A stretch of DNA of 5,234 nt. Source: SIG350 sp964520895. GTDB lineage: Bacteria > Bacillota > Clostridia > TANB77 > SIG350. The stretch spans positions 1 through 5,234 of the forward strand of contig CAZFOR010000063.1 in NCBI GenBank assembly GCA_964520895.1, read 5' to 3'. The notes under the pieces were generated by a model. It was not told the origin of the DNA. It made no database searches and was given only the letters and a program-made list of their open reading frames with translations. Below, piece by piece: positions 1 to 4,509 of the stretch (the first letter of the stretch is position 1; every line of letters begins with the position of its first letter). A program made the position numbers and the translations under genes.

Positions 1-52
1 TATTGAGATGTAAGCCTTTTTCAAAACTTACACCCCAACATTTGACATTCAA
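1..52 (-). CDS. Possible start of a further downstream gene (5' fragment, weak)
   Basis: After the DUF4446 gene, the minus strand holds an open frame that follows an in-frame TAG at 62-64 and runs off the window. A TTG codon at 50-52 lies 7 nt after an AGGA at 60-63, which is acceptable Shine-Dalgarno spacing, and would give MNVKCWGVSFEKGLHLN. I do not recognise this peptide. The frame is very short and the same bases form the hairpin at 5-36, so it may equally be non-coding leader or a structured RNA. Only sequence beyond the left edge could decide. Confidence 0.15.
   Translation of the reverse strand, partial: MNVKCWGVSFEKGLHLN
5..36 (-). other. Strand-specific RNA hairpin with GAAA loop
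   Basis: Read on the minus strand, GGGGTGTAAGTTTT pairs with AAGGCTTACATCTC around a GAAA loop. This gives 14 uninterrupted pairs, four of them G-U. On the plus strand those four would be C-A mismatches, so the structure favours minus-strand RNA. It lies 48 nt beyond the stop of the DUF4446 gene. No T-run is visible after it (only AATA before the window ends), so it is not a clear intrinsic terminator. It could be part of a leader or small RNA for the next gene; I cannot assign it to a known RNA family. Confidence 0.5.
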
Positions 53-77
53 CCAATTTTCCTACTTATTGTTTTCT

Positions 78-83
78 ATTATA
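78..83 (-). promoter_or_regulatory. Isolated perfect -10 element (weak promoter candidate)
   Basis: TATAAT on the minus strand lies directly after the TAG stop of the DUF4446 gene. No convincing -35 hexamer sits 16 to 18 nt upstream (the bases there read about TACATA), and there is no TG extension. If it is used, transcription would begin near position 70 and include the hairpin at 5-36. In DNA this AT-rich, a chance match is quite possible. Confidence 0.2.
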
Positions 84-84
84 A

Positions 85-624
85 CTATATTTTAGCAAAA
101 TATGTACCAGAATTTCTCTTTGCCATATCAATTGCCTGTACTTCTTCTGTTGATAATGTATATTTAGATTCTCCTTTTTCTACTGGTTTTGCATATGTAG
201 AAGAACCATCTCTTGAATATATGCCGTTTATTACAACACCTGTATCTTCAAAATCTAATAAAGCTATTGCAAAACACAAATCACTACCTGTATCTTCAAA
301 AGCATTATATCTGACCATTCCTACTTTTTGAATACATTTAATAAGTTTTTGATCTAATCTATCACAATATTCTAAAACTTCTTTATTCTTAACATCAACC
401 TTTTCAACTTTTTCTATATATTGTCTTATCATAGTTTCTAAATTTGTACCATTTCCTAGTTTTTTCATTAATCCATTGTATTTTTTAATTATTGATTTTG
501 TTTTACAGCTATTAATAATAGCACCTATTATTAAAATAAGCATAACACCTAAAATAATTGCATTAAAATATTCTAAATTTGATATTTCTATAACCTTTTG
601 ATATAAATTGTTTAATATGTCCAT
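85..624 (-). CDS. DUF4446 family membrane-anchored protein
   Basis: This is a 179-residue protein of unknown function. It has one hydrophobic segment at about residues 20-39 (Asn-Ala-Ile-Ile-Leu to Ile-Ile-Asn-Ser), then a basic linker and a charged helical region (about 41-100, probably coiled). A conserved C-terminal domain follows at about 98-170, containing KVGMVRYNAFEDTGSDLCFA and a following LLDFEDTGVVINGIYSR, with the pattern RYNAF..-G-D.CFA..LLD...G. That pattern is what I recognise as DUF4446, a family often found next to parB in Clostridia. The start ATG lies 3 nt after the parB stop, with an AGGGGGT Shine-Dalgarno inside the parB end, so it is almost certainly the last gene of a parA-parB operon. 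The membrane segment suggests a protein anchored with its domain in the cytoplasm. A link to segregation is only a guess from position. Confidence 0.85.
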   Translation of the reverse strand: MDILNNLYQKVIEISNLEYFNAIILGVMLILIIGAIINSCKTKSIIKKYNGLMKKLGNGTNLETMIRQYIEKVEKVDVKNKEVLEYCDRLDQKLIKCIQKVGMVRYNAFEDTGSDLCFAIALLDFEDTGVVINGIYSRDGSSTYAKPVEKGESKYTLSTEEVQAIDMAKRNSGTYFAKI

Positions 625-627
625 ACT

Positions 628-1512
628 CTACCCCCTATCAATAATTTCTATTATTCTATCTAATTCATCATTAGAATAATATTCTAAAATAATTTGACCT
701 TTATCTTTGCCATGTTTAATATGTACCTTTGTTTGGAAAAAGTTTTTGAATCTTTCTTCAATATCTTGTATCCATATATCGTTTTTTACCTTTTTCTTTA
801 TTGTTCCTGACTTTGGTTCATTAAGACTTCTTATAAAATCTTCTACTTGTCTTACACTTAAATCTTTTTCAACAATTTTATCAGCTAATTTTTCTTGTAA
901 TTCTTCATTATCTAATGATAAAAGTAGTTTACTATGTCCTTCTGTAAGTTTACCATCCCAAATATATTGTTTTATTTTATCACTTAACTTTAATATTCTA
1001 ATTGTATTTGATATAGCACTTCTGCTTTTACCAATTCTCTTAGATAGTTCTTCTTGACTTAAATTATTTTTTTCCATAATATCTTTTAACGCTTGTGCTT
1101 GTTCTAAAATATTTAAGTTTTCTCTTTGTATGTTTTCTATTAAAGAAACTTCTCCTTTTGTTTTCTCGTCATATTTCTTTATAATAACTGGAACTTTCTT
1201 TAATTCAGCCTTAAGTGCTGCTCTATATCTTCTTTCACCTGCAACAATTTCGTATTTGCCATCTTTTTCAATTACTACTATAGGCTGTATAATTCCATAT
1301 TTTCTTATTGAAATAGATAATTCTTCAATTGCTTTTTCATTGAATACTTTTCTAGGTTGGTCTTTATTTGTTACAATTTTCTTTATATCAACTTCTTCAA
1401 CATCTTTTTTTATTACTTCTTTTGTACTATTACTAGTTTCATTTTGATTTACTTTACTTTCCTGACTTGGAAATAAAGCATCTAATCCTTTTCCTAAACC
1501 ACCTTTTATCAT
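628..1512 (-). CDS. parB: Chromosome-partitioning protein ParB (Spo0J)
   Basis: This 294-residue protein is a full-length ParB/Spo0J: a CTP-dependent DNA clamp that loads at parS, spreads along DNA and recruits ParA and condensin to the origin region. The N-terminus (MIKGGLGKGLDALFP) is the typical ParB leader that contacts ParA. The ParB/Srx-like N-terminal domain spans about 38-135, with the CTP-binding motifs GERRYRAA (92-99) and ENIQREN (126-132). A helix-turn-helix parS reader lies at about 151-172 (LSQEELSKRIGKSRSAISNT). The C-terminal dimer domain is at about 245-294, after a lysine-rich linker. Its ATG shares bases with the parA TGA (ATGA overlap, 4 nt), with a GAGGTGA ribosome site inside parA, so the two are translationally coupled. 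Its predicted target sites occur four times within 2.3 kb upstream. Nothing essential is missing. A Noc paralogue is less likely, because the sites nearby are parS and the partner is ParA. Confidence 0.96.
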   Translation of the reverse strand: MIKGGLGKGLDALFPSQESKVNQNETSNSTKEVIKKDVEEVDIKKIVTNKDQPRKVFNEKAIEELSISIRKYGIIQPIVVIEKDGKYEIVAGERRYRAALKAELKKVPVIIKKYDEKTKGEVSLIENIQRENLNILEQAQALKDIMEKNNLSQEELSKRIGKSRSAISNTIRILKLSDKIKQYIWDGKLTEGHSKLLLSLDNEELQEKLADKIVEKDLSVRQVEDFIRSLNEPKSGTIKKKVKNDIWIQDIEERFKNFFQTKVHIKHGKDKGQIILEYYSNDELDRIIEIIDRG

Positions 1513-2282
1513 TTCTTTTTCACCTCATTATTCTTTATAACTTCTTTGGCTAAGTTTATATAACATTCGGCTCCTTTTGATTTTGGATCATATATTGATA
1601 TTGGTAATCCATAACTTGGTGCTTCACTTAATCTTACATTTCTTGGTATAACTGTTCTGTATACTTTTTTATCAAAATATTTTCTTACTTCTTCTACAAC
1701 TTGTGTTGACAAATTAGTTCTCGCGTCAAACATAGTTAACACAACACCTTCTACTTCTAATTTATCATTCAAATGTTTTTGAACTAAATCAACAGTACTC
1801 ATTAATTGTCCTAATCCTTCTAATGCATAATATTCGCATTGAATTGGAACTAAAACTGTATCTGATGCTGTTAAAGCATTTAATGTTATAAGTCCTAATG
1901 AAGGAGGGCAATCTAGTATAACATAATCATATTCATCTTTTACTTTTGATAATGCAAATTTTAATCTGTTTTCTCTTGATATAACTGATACAAGCTCTAT
2001 CTCAGCTCCTGCTAAATTTATATTGGAAGGGCACACTTGTAAGTTATCTAATCTAGTTCTTTGTAATGTGTTTTTTATTTCATCATCATTTATGATAACA
2101 TCATATATAGATTTATCTACTTTTTTATCTATACCTAATCCACTTGTTGCATTTCCTTGTGGATCAATATCGATCATTAAAACTTTTTTTCCTTCTTGGG
2201 CTAAACATGCACTTAAATTTACTGCTGTTGTAGTCTTTCCTACACCACCTTTTTGATTTGCAATTGCAATTATTCTTCCCAT
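1509..2282 (-). CDS. parA: Chromosome-partitioning ATPase ParA (Soj)
   Basis: This is a 257-residue ParA/Soj-type ATPase that binds DNA as an ATP dimer and is stimulated by ParB. The deviant Walker A motif KGGVGKTTT is at 11-19 (signature Lys11 and Lys16). LMIDIDPQGN at 35-44 carries the catalytic Asp40, and Walker B DCPPSLG is at 124-130. Conserved later blocks are PIQCEYYALEGL (146-157) and RNVRLSEAPSYG (214-225). I chose the ATG at 2280-2282 because AAAAGGGGTG lies just upstream and the protein then begins MGRIIAIANQKGG as in the family. A longer in-frame ATG at 2340-2342 would add 20 residues, but these are a translation of the parS site (NVPRGTF) and that start has no ribosome site. The stop TGA overlaps the parB ATG. 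The length is normal for the short chromosomal ParA class. Confidence 0.96.
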   Translation of the reverse strand: MGRIIAIANQKGGVGKTTTAVNLSACLAQEGKKVLMIDIDPQGNATSGLGIDKKVDKSIYDVIINDDEIKNTLQRTRLDNLQVCPSNINLAGAEIELVSVISRENRLKFALSKVKDEYDYVILDCPPSLGLITLNALTASDTVLVPIQCEYYALEGLGQLMSTVDLVQKHLNDKLEVEGVVLTMFDARTNLSTQVVEEVRKYFDKKVYRTVIPRNVRLSEAPSYGLPISIYDPKSKGAECYINLAKEVIKNNEVKKK

Positions 2283-2287
2283 TTTTT

Positions 2288-2297
2288 CACCCCTTTT
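2288..2297 (-). promoter_or_regulatory. Ribosome binding site that fixes the parA start
   Basis: AAAAGGGGTG on the minus strand ends 5 nt before the ATG at 2280-2282. It is the only good Shine-Dalgarno sequence near the 5' end of parA and rules against the upstream ATG at 2342. It lies 6 nt downstream of parS-1 (2304-2319), close enough that a hairpin or bound ParB there could affect access. Confidence 0.75.
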
Positions 2298-2303
2298 GTT
2301 AAA

Positions 2304-2319
2304 TGTTCCACGTGGAACA
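2304..2319. promoter_or_regulatory. parS: parS-1, ParB-binding site in the parA leader
   Basis: TGTTCCACGTGGAACA is a perfect 16-bp palindrome that differs from the Bacillus subtilis consensus TGTTTCACGTGAAACA only at the symmetric C/G pair. The perfect palindrome extends to 22 bp (2301-2322). It lies between the likely parA promoter and the parA ribosome site, so it would be transcribed into the mRNA leader, where it can form a short UGUUCC/GGAACA hairpin. This position suits feedback on parAB expression by ParB, which is inference. Confidence 0.93.
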
Positions 2320-2344
2320 TTTTTATTTTTATTAACAAACATAT

Positions 2345-2371
2345 CTTATCACATATTAATTAATATTAAAA
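2345..2371 (-). promoter_or_regulatory. Candidate promoter of the parA-parB operon (weak)
   Basis: On the minus strand the bases TGTGATAAGAT include two overlapping imperfect -10 elements. They are GATAAG preceded by TG (an extended -10 form, 2345-2353) and TAAGAT (2343-2348). A poor -35 (TTTTAA, 2366-2371) is 17 bp upstream of TAAGAT. A start near 2336 would place parS-1 in the leader. Matches are only partial, and the AT-rich background offers many such sites. Confidence 0.3.
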
Positions 2372-2426
2372 GTAATTTAATAAAAAAAGTATAAAAATTT
2401 TAGAGTAATTATTTCACCTCAAAAAA

Positions 2427-2442
2427 TGTTCCACGTGGAACA
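2427..2442. promoter_or_regulatory. parS: parS-2, ParB-binding site in the divergent region
   Basis: This is identical to the other three parS copies (TGTTCCACGTGGAACA). The perfect palindrome extends to 26 bp (2422-2447) through flanking A5 and T5 runs. It lies 58 bp before the start codon of the small plus-strand gene and about 145 bp upstream of the parA start. Bound ParB could influence both divergent promoters. Confidence 0.93.
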
Positions 2443-2500
2443 TTTTTATATTATGTATTTTTATTTATATATTGTAAATAATATATGTTGAGGTGATTTT

Positions 2501-2716
2501 ATGGATGATAAATCAGAAGAACTTCCAGTAGGTTTTGGAATGTCACTAGCAATGAATAAACAAGCAATGGATTACTATTCTAAACTTTCATATACAAATC
2601 AGCAAAAAATAGTTAACTATATACAAAATAGTAATACAGGTTTTGAAGCAAAAGATAGAATAAATTCGGCTGTTTCTAATCTTTCTTTAGGTGATATTTC
2701 TTTCTTACAGAAATAA
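2501..2716 (+). CDS. Small conserved-looking hypothetical protein (71 aa)
   Basis: This is the only plus-strand gene in the window. The ATG follows TTGAGGTGATTTT, a good ribosome site (AGGTGA, 2491-2496). The 71-residue product has no membrane segment or signal peptide and no cysteine. It starts with acidic residues and a LPVGFGMSLAMN motif, then predicted helices AMDYYSKLSYTNQQKIVNYI and RINSAVSNL. This layout resembles short uncharacterised Clostridia proteins with a (L)P.GFGMALAQN..AM..F..LS..EK..II start that I recall from memory. Function is unknown. It is bracketed by parS-2 upstream and parS-3 immediately downstream, and it converges on the TPM gene. The stop TAA (2714-2716) lies inside the 36-bp palindrome. 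The good ribosome site and amphipathic composition support a real gene. Confidence 0.75.
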   Translation: MDDKSEELPVGFGMSLAMNKQAMDYYSKLSYTNQQKIVNYIQNSNTGFEAKDRINSAVSNLSLGDISFLQK

Positions 2717-2746
2717 AAAATGTTCCACGTGGAACATTTTTTATTT
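2711..2746. terminator. Bidirectional terminator: 36-bp perfect palindrome around parS-3
   Basis: AAATAAAAAATGTTCCAC is followed directly by its exact reverse complement. In RNA from either strand the core folds as UGUUCC-ACGU-GGAACA followed by a run of six U, which is the form of an intrinsic terminator. The palindrome contains the TAA of the plus-strand gene (2714-2716) and the first two bases of the TPM-gene stop (2745-2747). One element therefore can end both converging transcripts. The G/C part of the stem is short, so efficiency is uncertain. Confidence 0.65.
2721..2736. promoter_or_regulatory. parS: parS-3, ParB-binding site between convergent genes
   Basis: This exact copy of TGTTCCACGTGGAACA sits at the centre of the 36-bp palindrome that separates the small plus-strand gene from the TPM gene. 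It is 294 bp from parS-2 and 1056 bp from parS-4. Only 4 nt separate it from the upstream stop codon. Confidence 0.93.
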
Positions 2747-3712
2747 AAAATTTTCTAGTTGATCCTCTACCTTTTGAAAAGCCTCTATTACCTGTTCTGC
2801 CTTTCCATGTGGAATTTCCACTACTAGTAAATATATCATTATTATCCTCATCATCATACATATCATCATTATTATCTATATGATGATATTCTTTATTTGA
2901 TAATATATCAGATGTGCCAAATAAAAGTAATATTAATTTAAACAATACTATTATCAAAAAAGATATATTAAAATACTGTGAACCATATCTTATTTTCATA
3001 TCCATTATTATAAATAGAGCAACTATACTAATTGAAAAATATAATACATCTATTATTAATATTTTTTTGATAGTAAATGCTTCTAGGTGTTTTAAACCTT
3101 TTAATAAAGCTAATACTAAATAATCAATTACACAAAATATTATTAACATTTTCCCAACTGTCATTATTATTTTTATTATATTATTACTCTGTACTATTTC
3201 TGGTTGATTTACATTAACAGTTACATTATATTCATTGCAAATCATTTGTATAAGTGTATTATATCCATTTTGTATCCCTTCATCAAATCTATCAACTTCA
3301 AAATAAGGAATCATATAATCATCTTGTATTTGACCACTCTTTCGACTAGTTAATTTTTTTGTTATACCATCACCTATTTTAATTCTAACTTGTCTTTCTT
3401 CAAGTGATAACAATAATAATATCCCTTTTTGTTCTGTTCCTCCAATATTAAACATATTAAACAATTCATTTGCATAATTTTCTATAGTTTTACCTGATAA
3501 TGTAGTAGATATAATAATCTTTATTTCTACTCCACTTTTACTATATAACTCTTTGGTTGCATTTTGTATATATGTTTCTGTATCACTATTTAATATATTT
3601 GCATAATCATTTATATATATATAGCGTTTTGTGTATTAGATATGATACAATTACTTAATAATATAATTATTAACATTATACAACTCATTATTTTTATATT
3701 TATTTCTTTCAT
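2745..3712 (-). CDS. TPM-domain (YgcG-like) membrane protein, interrupted by a frameshift
   Basis: The original gene appears to start at ATG 3710-3712, with AAAGGA 8 nt upstream (3721-3726). It runs MKEINIKIMSCIMLIIILLS and on through a signal-type hydrophobic segment to NAIYI, where it hits TAA at 3611-3613. Dropping one TA from the (TA)6 tract at 3612-3623 restores a 321-residue protein. Its parts are a signal peptide (about 7-24), a TPM domain (about 32-165; DYANIL, GVEIKIIIST, KGILLLLSLEERQVRIKIG, DDYMIPYF) and three membrane segments (about 178-203, 215-237, 247-268). A His/Asp-rich stretch (276-292) and a Gly/Ser/Arg tail (297-321) follow. As the sequence stands, the second part is open only from 3635, and its first usual start codon is a TTG at 3462-3464, inside the TPM domain. 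Family role: uncertain, envelope-associated. No other stop or shift is seen, so the break is recent, reversible or a sequencing error. The gene lies between parS-3 and parS-4 and is probably monocistronic. Confidence 0.85.
3612..3623. repeat. (TA)6 microsatellite at the frameshift in the TPM gene
   Basis: TATATATATATA lies in the codons joining the signal peptide to the TPM domain. With five TA units the frame reads Asn-Ala-Ile-Tyr-Ile-Asn-Asp-Tyr-Ala-Asn without a break. With six it ends at TAA. Dinucleotide tracts change by slippage, so this could be an on/off switch, a fixed mutation or a read error. Confidence 0.8.
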
Positions 3713-3741
3713 ACTAACATTCCTTTCAATATCTTTTCTTA

Positions 3742-3770
3742 ATTATATTATATTAAATATAAAAATACAA
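3742..3770 (-). promoter_or_regulatory. Candidate sigma-A promoter of the TPM gene
   Basis: On the minus strand TTGTAT (3765-3770) and a perfect TATAAT (3742-3747) are separated by exactly 17 bp. A second TATAAT overlaps at 3747-3752. Transcription would begin near 3735, leaving a short leader to the ATG at 3712. The -35 matches the consensus in three of six positions and lies inside the outer arm of the rsmG terminator palindrome, so the end of one unit and the beginning of the next are interleaved. Confidence 0.5.
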
Positions 3771-3804
3771 TAAAAATGTTCCACGTGGAACATTTTTATT
3801 GTAT
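3765..3804. terminator. rsmG terminator: 40-bp perfect palindrome around parS-4
   Basis: ATACAATAAAAATGTTCCAC is followed by its exact reverse complement. The rsmG stop TAA (3796-3798) is inside the right arm. In minus-strand RNA the hairpin is followed by AUUUUUAUUGUAUUUUUAU, rich in U, as expected for an intrinsic terminator ending the mnmG-rsmG unit. The stem core is only 6 bp of mixed sequence with an ACGU loop. The rest is A-U pairs, so strength is uncertain. Confidence 0.65.
3777..3792. promoter_or_regulatory. parS: parS-4, ParB-binding site at the end of rsmG
   Basis: This is the fourth identical copy of TGTTCCACGTGGAACA, directly after the rsmG stop codon (last base of the stop is 3796) and at the centre of the 40-bp palindrome. 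It is the copy farthest from parA, at 1458 bp from parS-1 measured between end bases. Confidence 0.93.
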
Positions 3805-4509
3805 CGGTTCTTTTAAAGGCTTTCCTGCTTTTCTAGGATATTGTTTTGGAGTTTTATTTACCTTTTTTATTATAACCAGATTATAATTTAAGTCAGTATC
3901 CGGTATTGTATAATTAATAATTTCTTGTATTTCACCACCTAACAGTTTTATTGCCTTTTTACTATCTTCTAATTCTTCTTGTATATTAGGTCCTTTCATG
4001 CAAATTGCTATACCACCTATTTTCACAAATGGCAACATATATTCTGAAAGTGTTGTCATATTTGATAATGCTCTTGTTATTACAATGTCAAATTTTTCTC
4101 TATAATCATTTATTTGTGCTGCATCTTCTGCTCTATAATGAACTGCTTGTATGTTTTCTAGATTTAATTTCTCAATTGTTTCATTCAAATAATTTACTTT
4201 CTTATTCACACTATCCATTAACACAGGTTTTATATCATCTCTAAGTATTTTAAGAGGTATCCCAGGAAATCCTGCACCAGTACCTAAATCAAGTAAATAA
4301 CTGTTTTTAGGAATATATTTTTGTGGAATTAATGAATCAACAAAATGTTTTTGTATAATTTCTTTTTCTTCTATAATAGTAGTAAGATTTATTTTTTCAT
4401 TCCACTCTATTAATTTGTTTTTAAAACTAAACAATTTATCAACTTGCTGATCTGTTATACTTATATCACATTTTTCTAGGCTTTGTTTCAAATATTCTTT
4501 ACTATTCAT
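3796..4509 (-). CDS. rsmG: 16S rRNA (guanine-527-N7)-methyltransferase RsmG (GidB)
   Basis: This 237-residue enzyme transfers a methyl group from S-adenosylmethionine to N7 of G527 in 16S rRNA, in the 530 loop of the small subunit. Loss is known to give low-level streptomycin resistance in several bacteria. Family marks are WNEKINLTT (36-44), KHFVDSL (54-60) and the SAM loop DLGTGAGFPGIPL (74-86). Others are MDSVNKKVNYL (98-108), YRAED (125-129), ITRAL (144-148) and the C-terminal YPRKAGKP (224-231). The length is normal. The ATG at 4507-4509 is preceded by AGGAGG at 4520-4525 and overlaps the end of mnmG by 8 nt, so translation is probably coupled. The reading frame ends inside the parS-4 palindrome, which probably terminates the operon. 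Confidence 0.97.
   Translation of the reverse strand: MNSKEYLKQSLEKCDISITDQQVDKLFSFKNKLIEWNEKINLTTIIEEKEIIQKHFVDSLIPQKYIPKNSYLLDLGTGAGFPGIPLKILRDDIKPVLMDSVNKKVNYLNETIEKLNLENIQAVHYRAEDAAQINDYREKFDIVITRALSNMTTLSEYMLPFVKIGGIAICMKGPNIQEELEDSKKAIKLLGGEIQEIINYTIPDTDLNYNLVIIKKVNKTPKQYPRKAGKPLKEPIQ

Larger units (their letters stand above)
2283..2500. other. Divergent intergenic region between parA and the small plus-strand gene
   Basis: This 218-bp stretch is almost pure A and T apart from two identical parS sites (2304-2319 and 2427-2442), whose centres are 123 bp apart. It must hold the promoter of the parA-parB-DUF4446 operon and probably that of the plus-strand gene at 2501. No strong sigma-A promoter stands out for either. 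The best parA candidate is listed separately. For the plus strand only weak matches such as TATATT at 2468-2473 are seen, lacking a good -35. I see no hidden ORF or RNA gene. Confidence 0.6.

Noticed and set aside
707..1447. Two open frames on the plus strand inside parB (707-1057 and 1130-1447)
   Set aside because: They lie wholly antisense to a well-conserved parB, have hydrophobic Phe/Ser/Leu-rich composition typical of antisense reading of AT-rich genes, and show no family resemblance.
2023..2256. Plus-strand open frame inside parA
   Set aside because: Antisense to the conserved ParA Walker region; the peptide is the complement-strand shadow of that gene.
2340..2342. Upstream ATG start for parA
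   Set aside because: No ribosome site precedes it, and the added residues are translated parS and AT-rich leader. The ATG at 2280-2282 has AAAAGGGGTG and gives the family N-terminus.
2345..2353. DnaA-box-like sequence TTATCACAT
   Set aside because: It lacks the CCACA core of the usual TTATCCACA box and is single; no cluster suggests an origin in this window.
2914..3123. Plus-strand open frame inside the TPM gene
   Set aside because: Antisense to the membrane segments of the TPM protein, with no supporting family pattern.
3462..3464. TTG as the natural start of the TPM protein
   Set aside because: It lies inside the TPM domain, has no ribosome site, and the codons upstream (to 3635) continue the conserved domain. 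The real start is the ATG at 3710-3712 before the frameshift.
2304..3792. CRISPR array or transposon end repeats as an explanation of the four identical repeats
   Set aside because: The repeats are only 16-40 bp palindromes at spacings of about 120 to 1060 bp with genes between them, match the known ParB site, and no transposase or cas gene is present.
4005..4244. Plus-strand open frame inside rsmG
   Set aside because: Leu/Tyr-rich antisense shadow of the rsmG catalytic domain.
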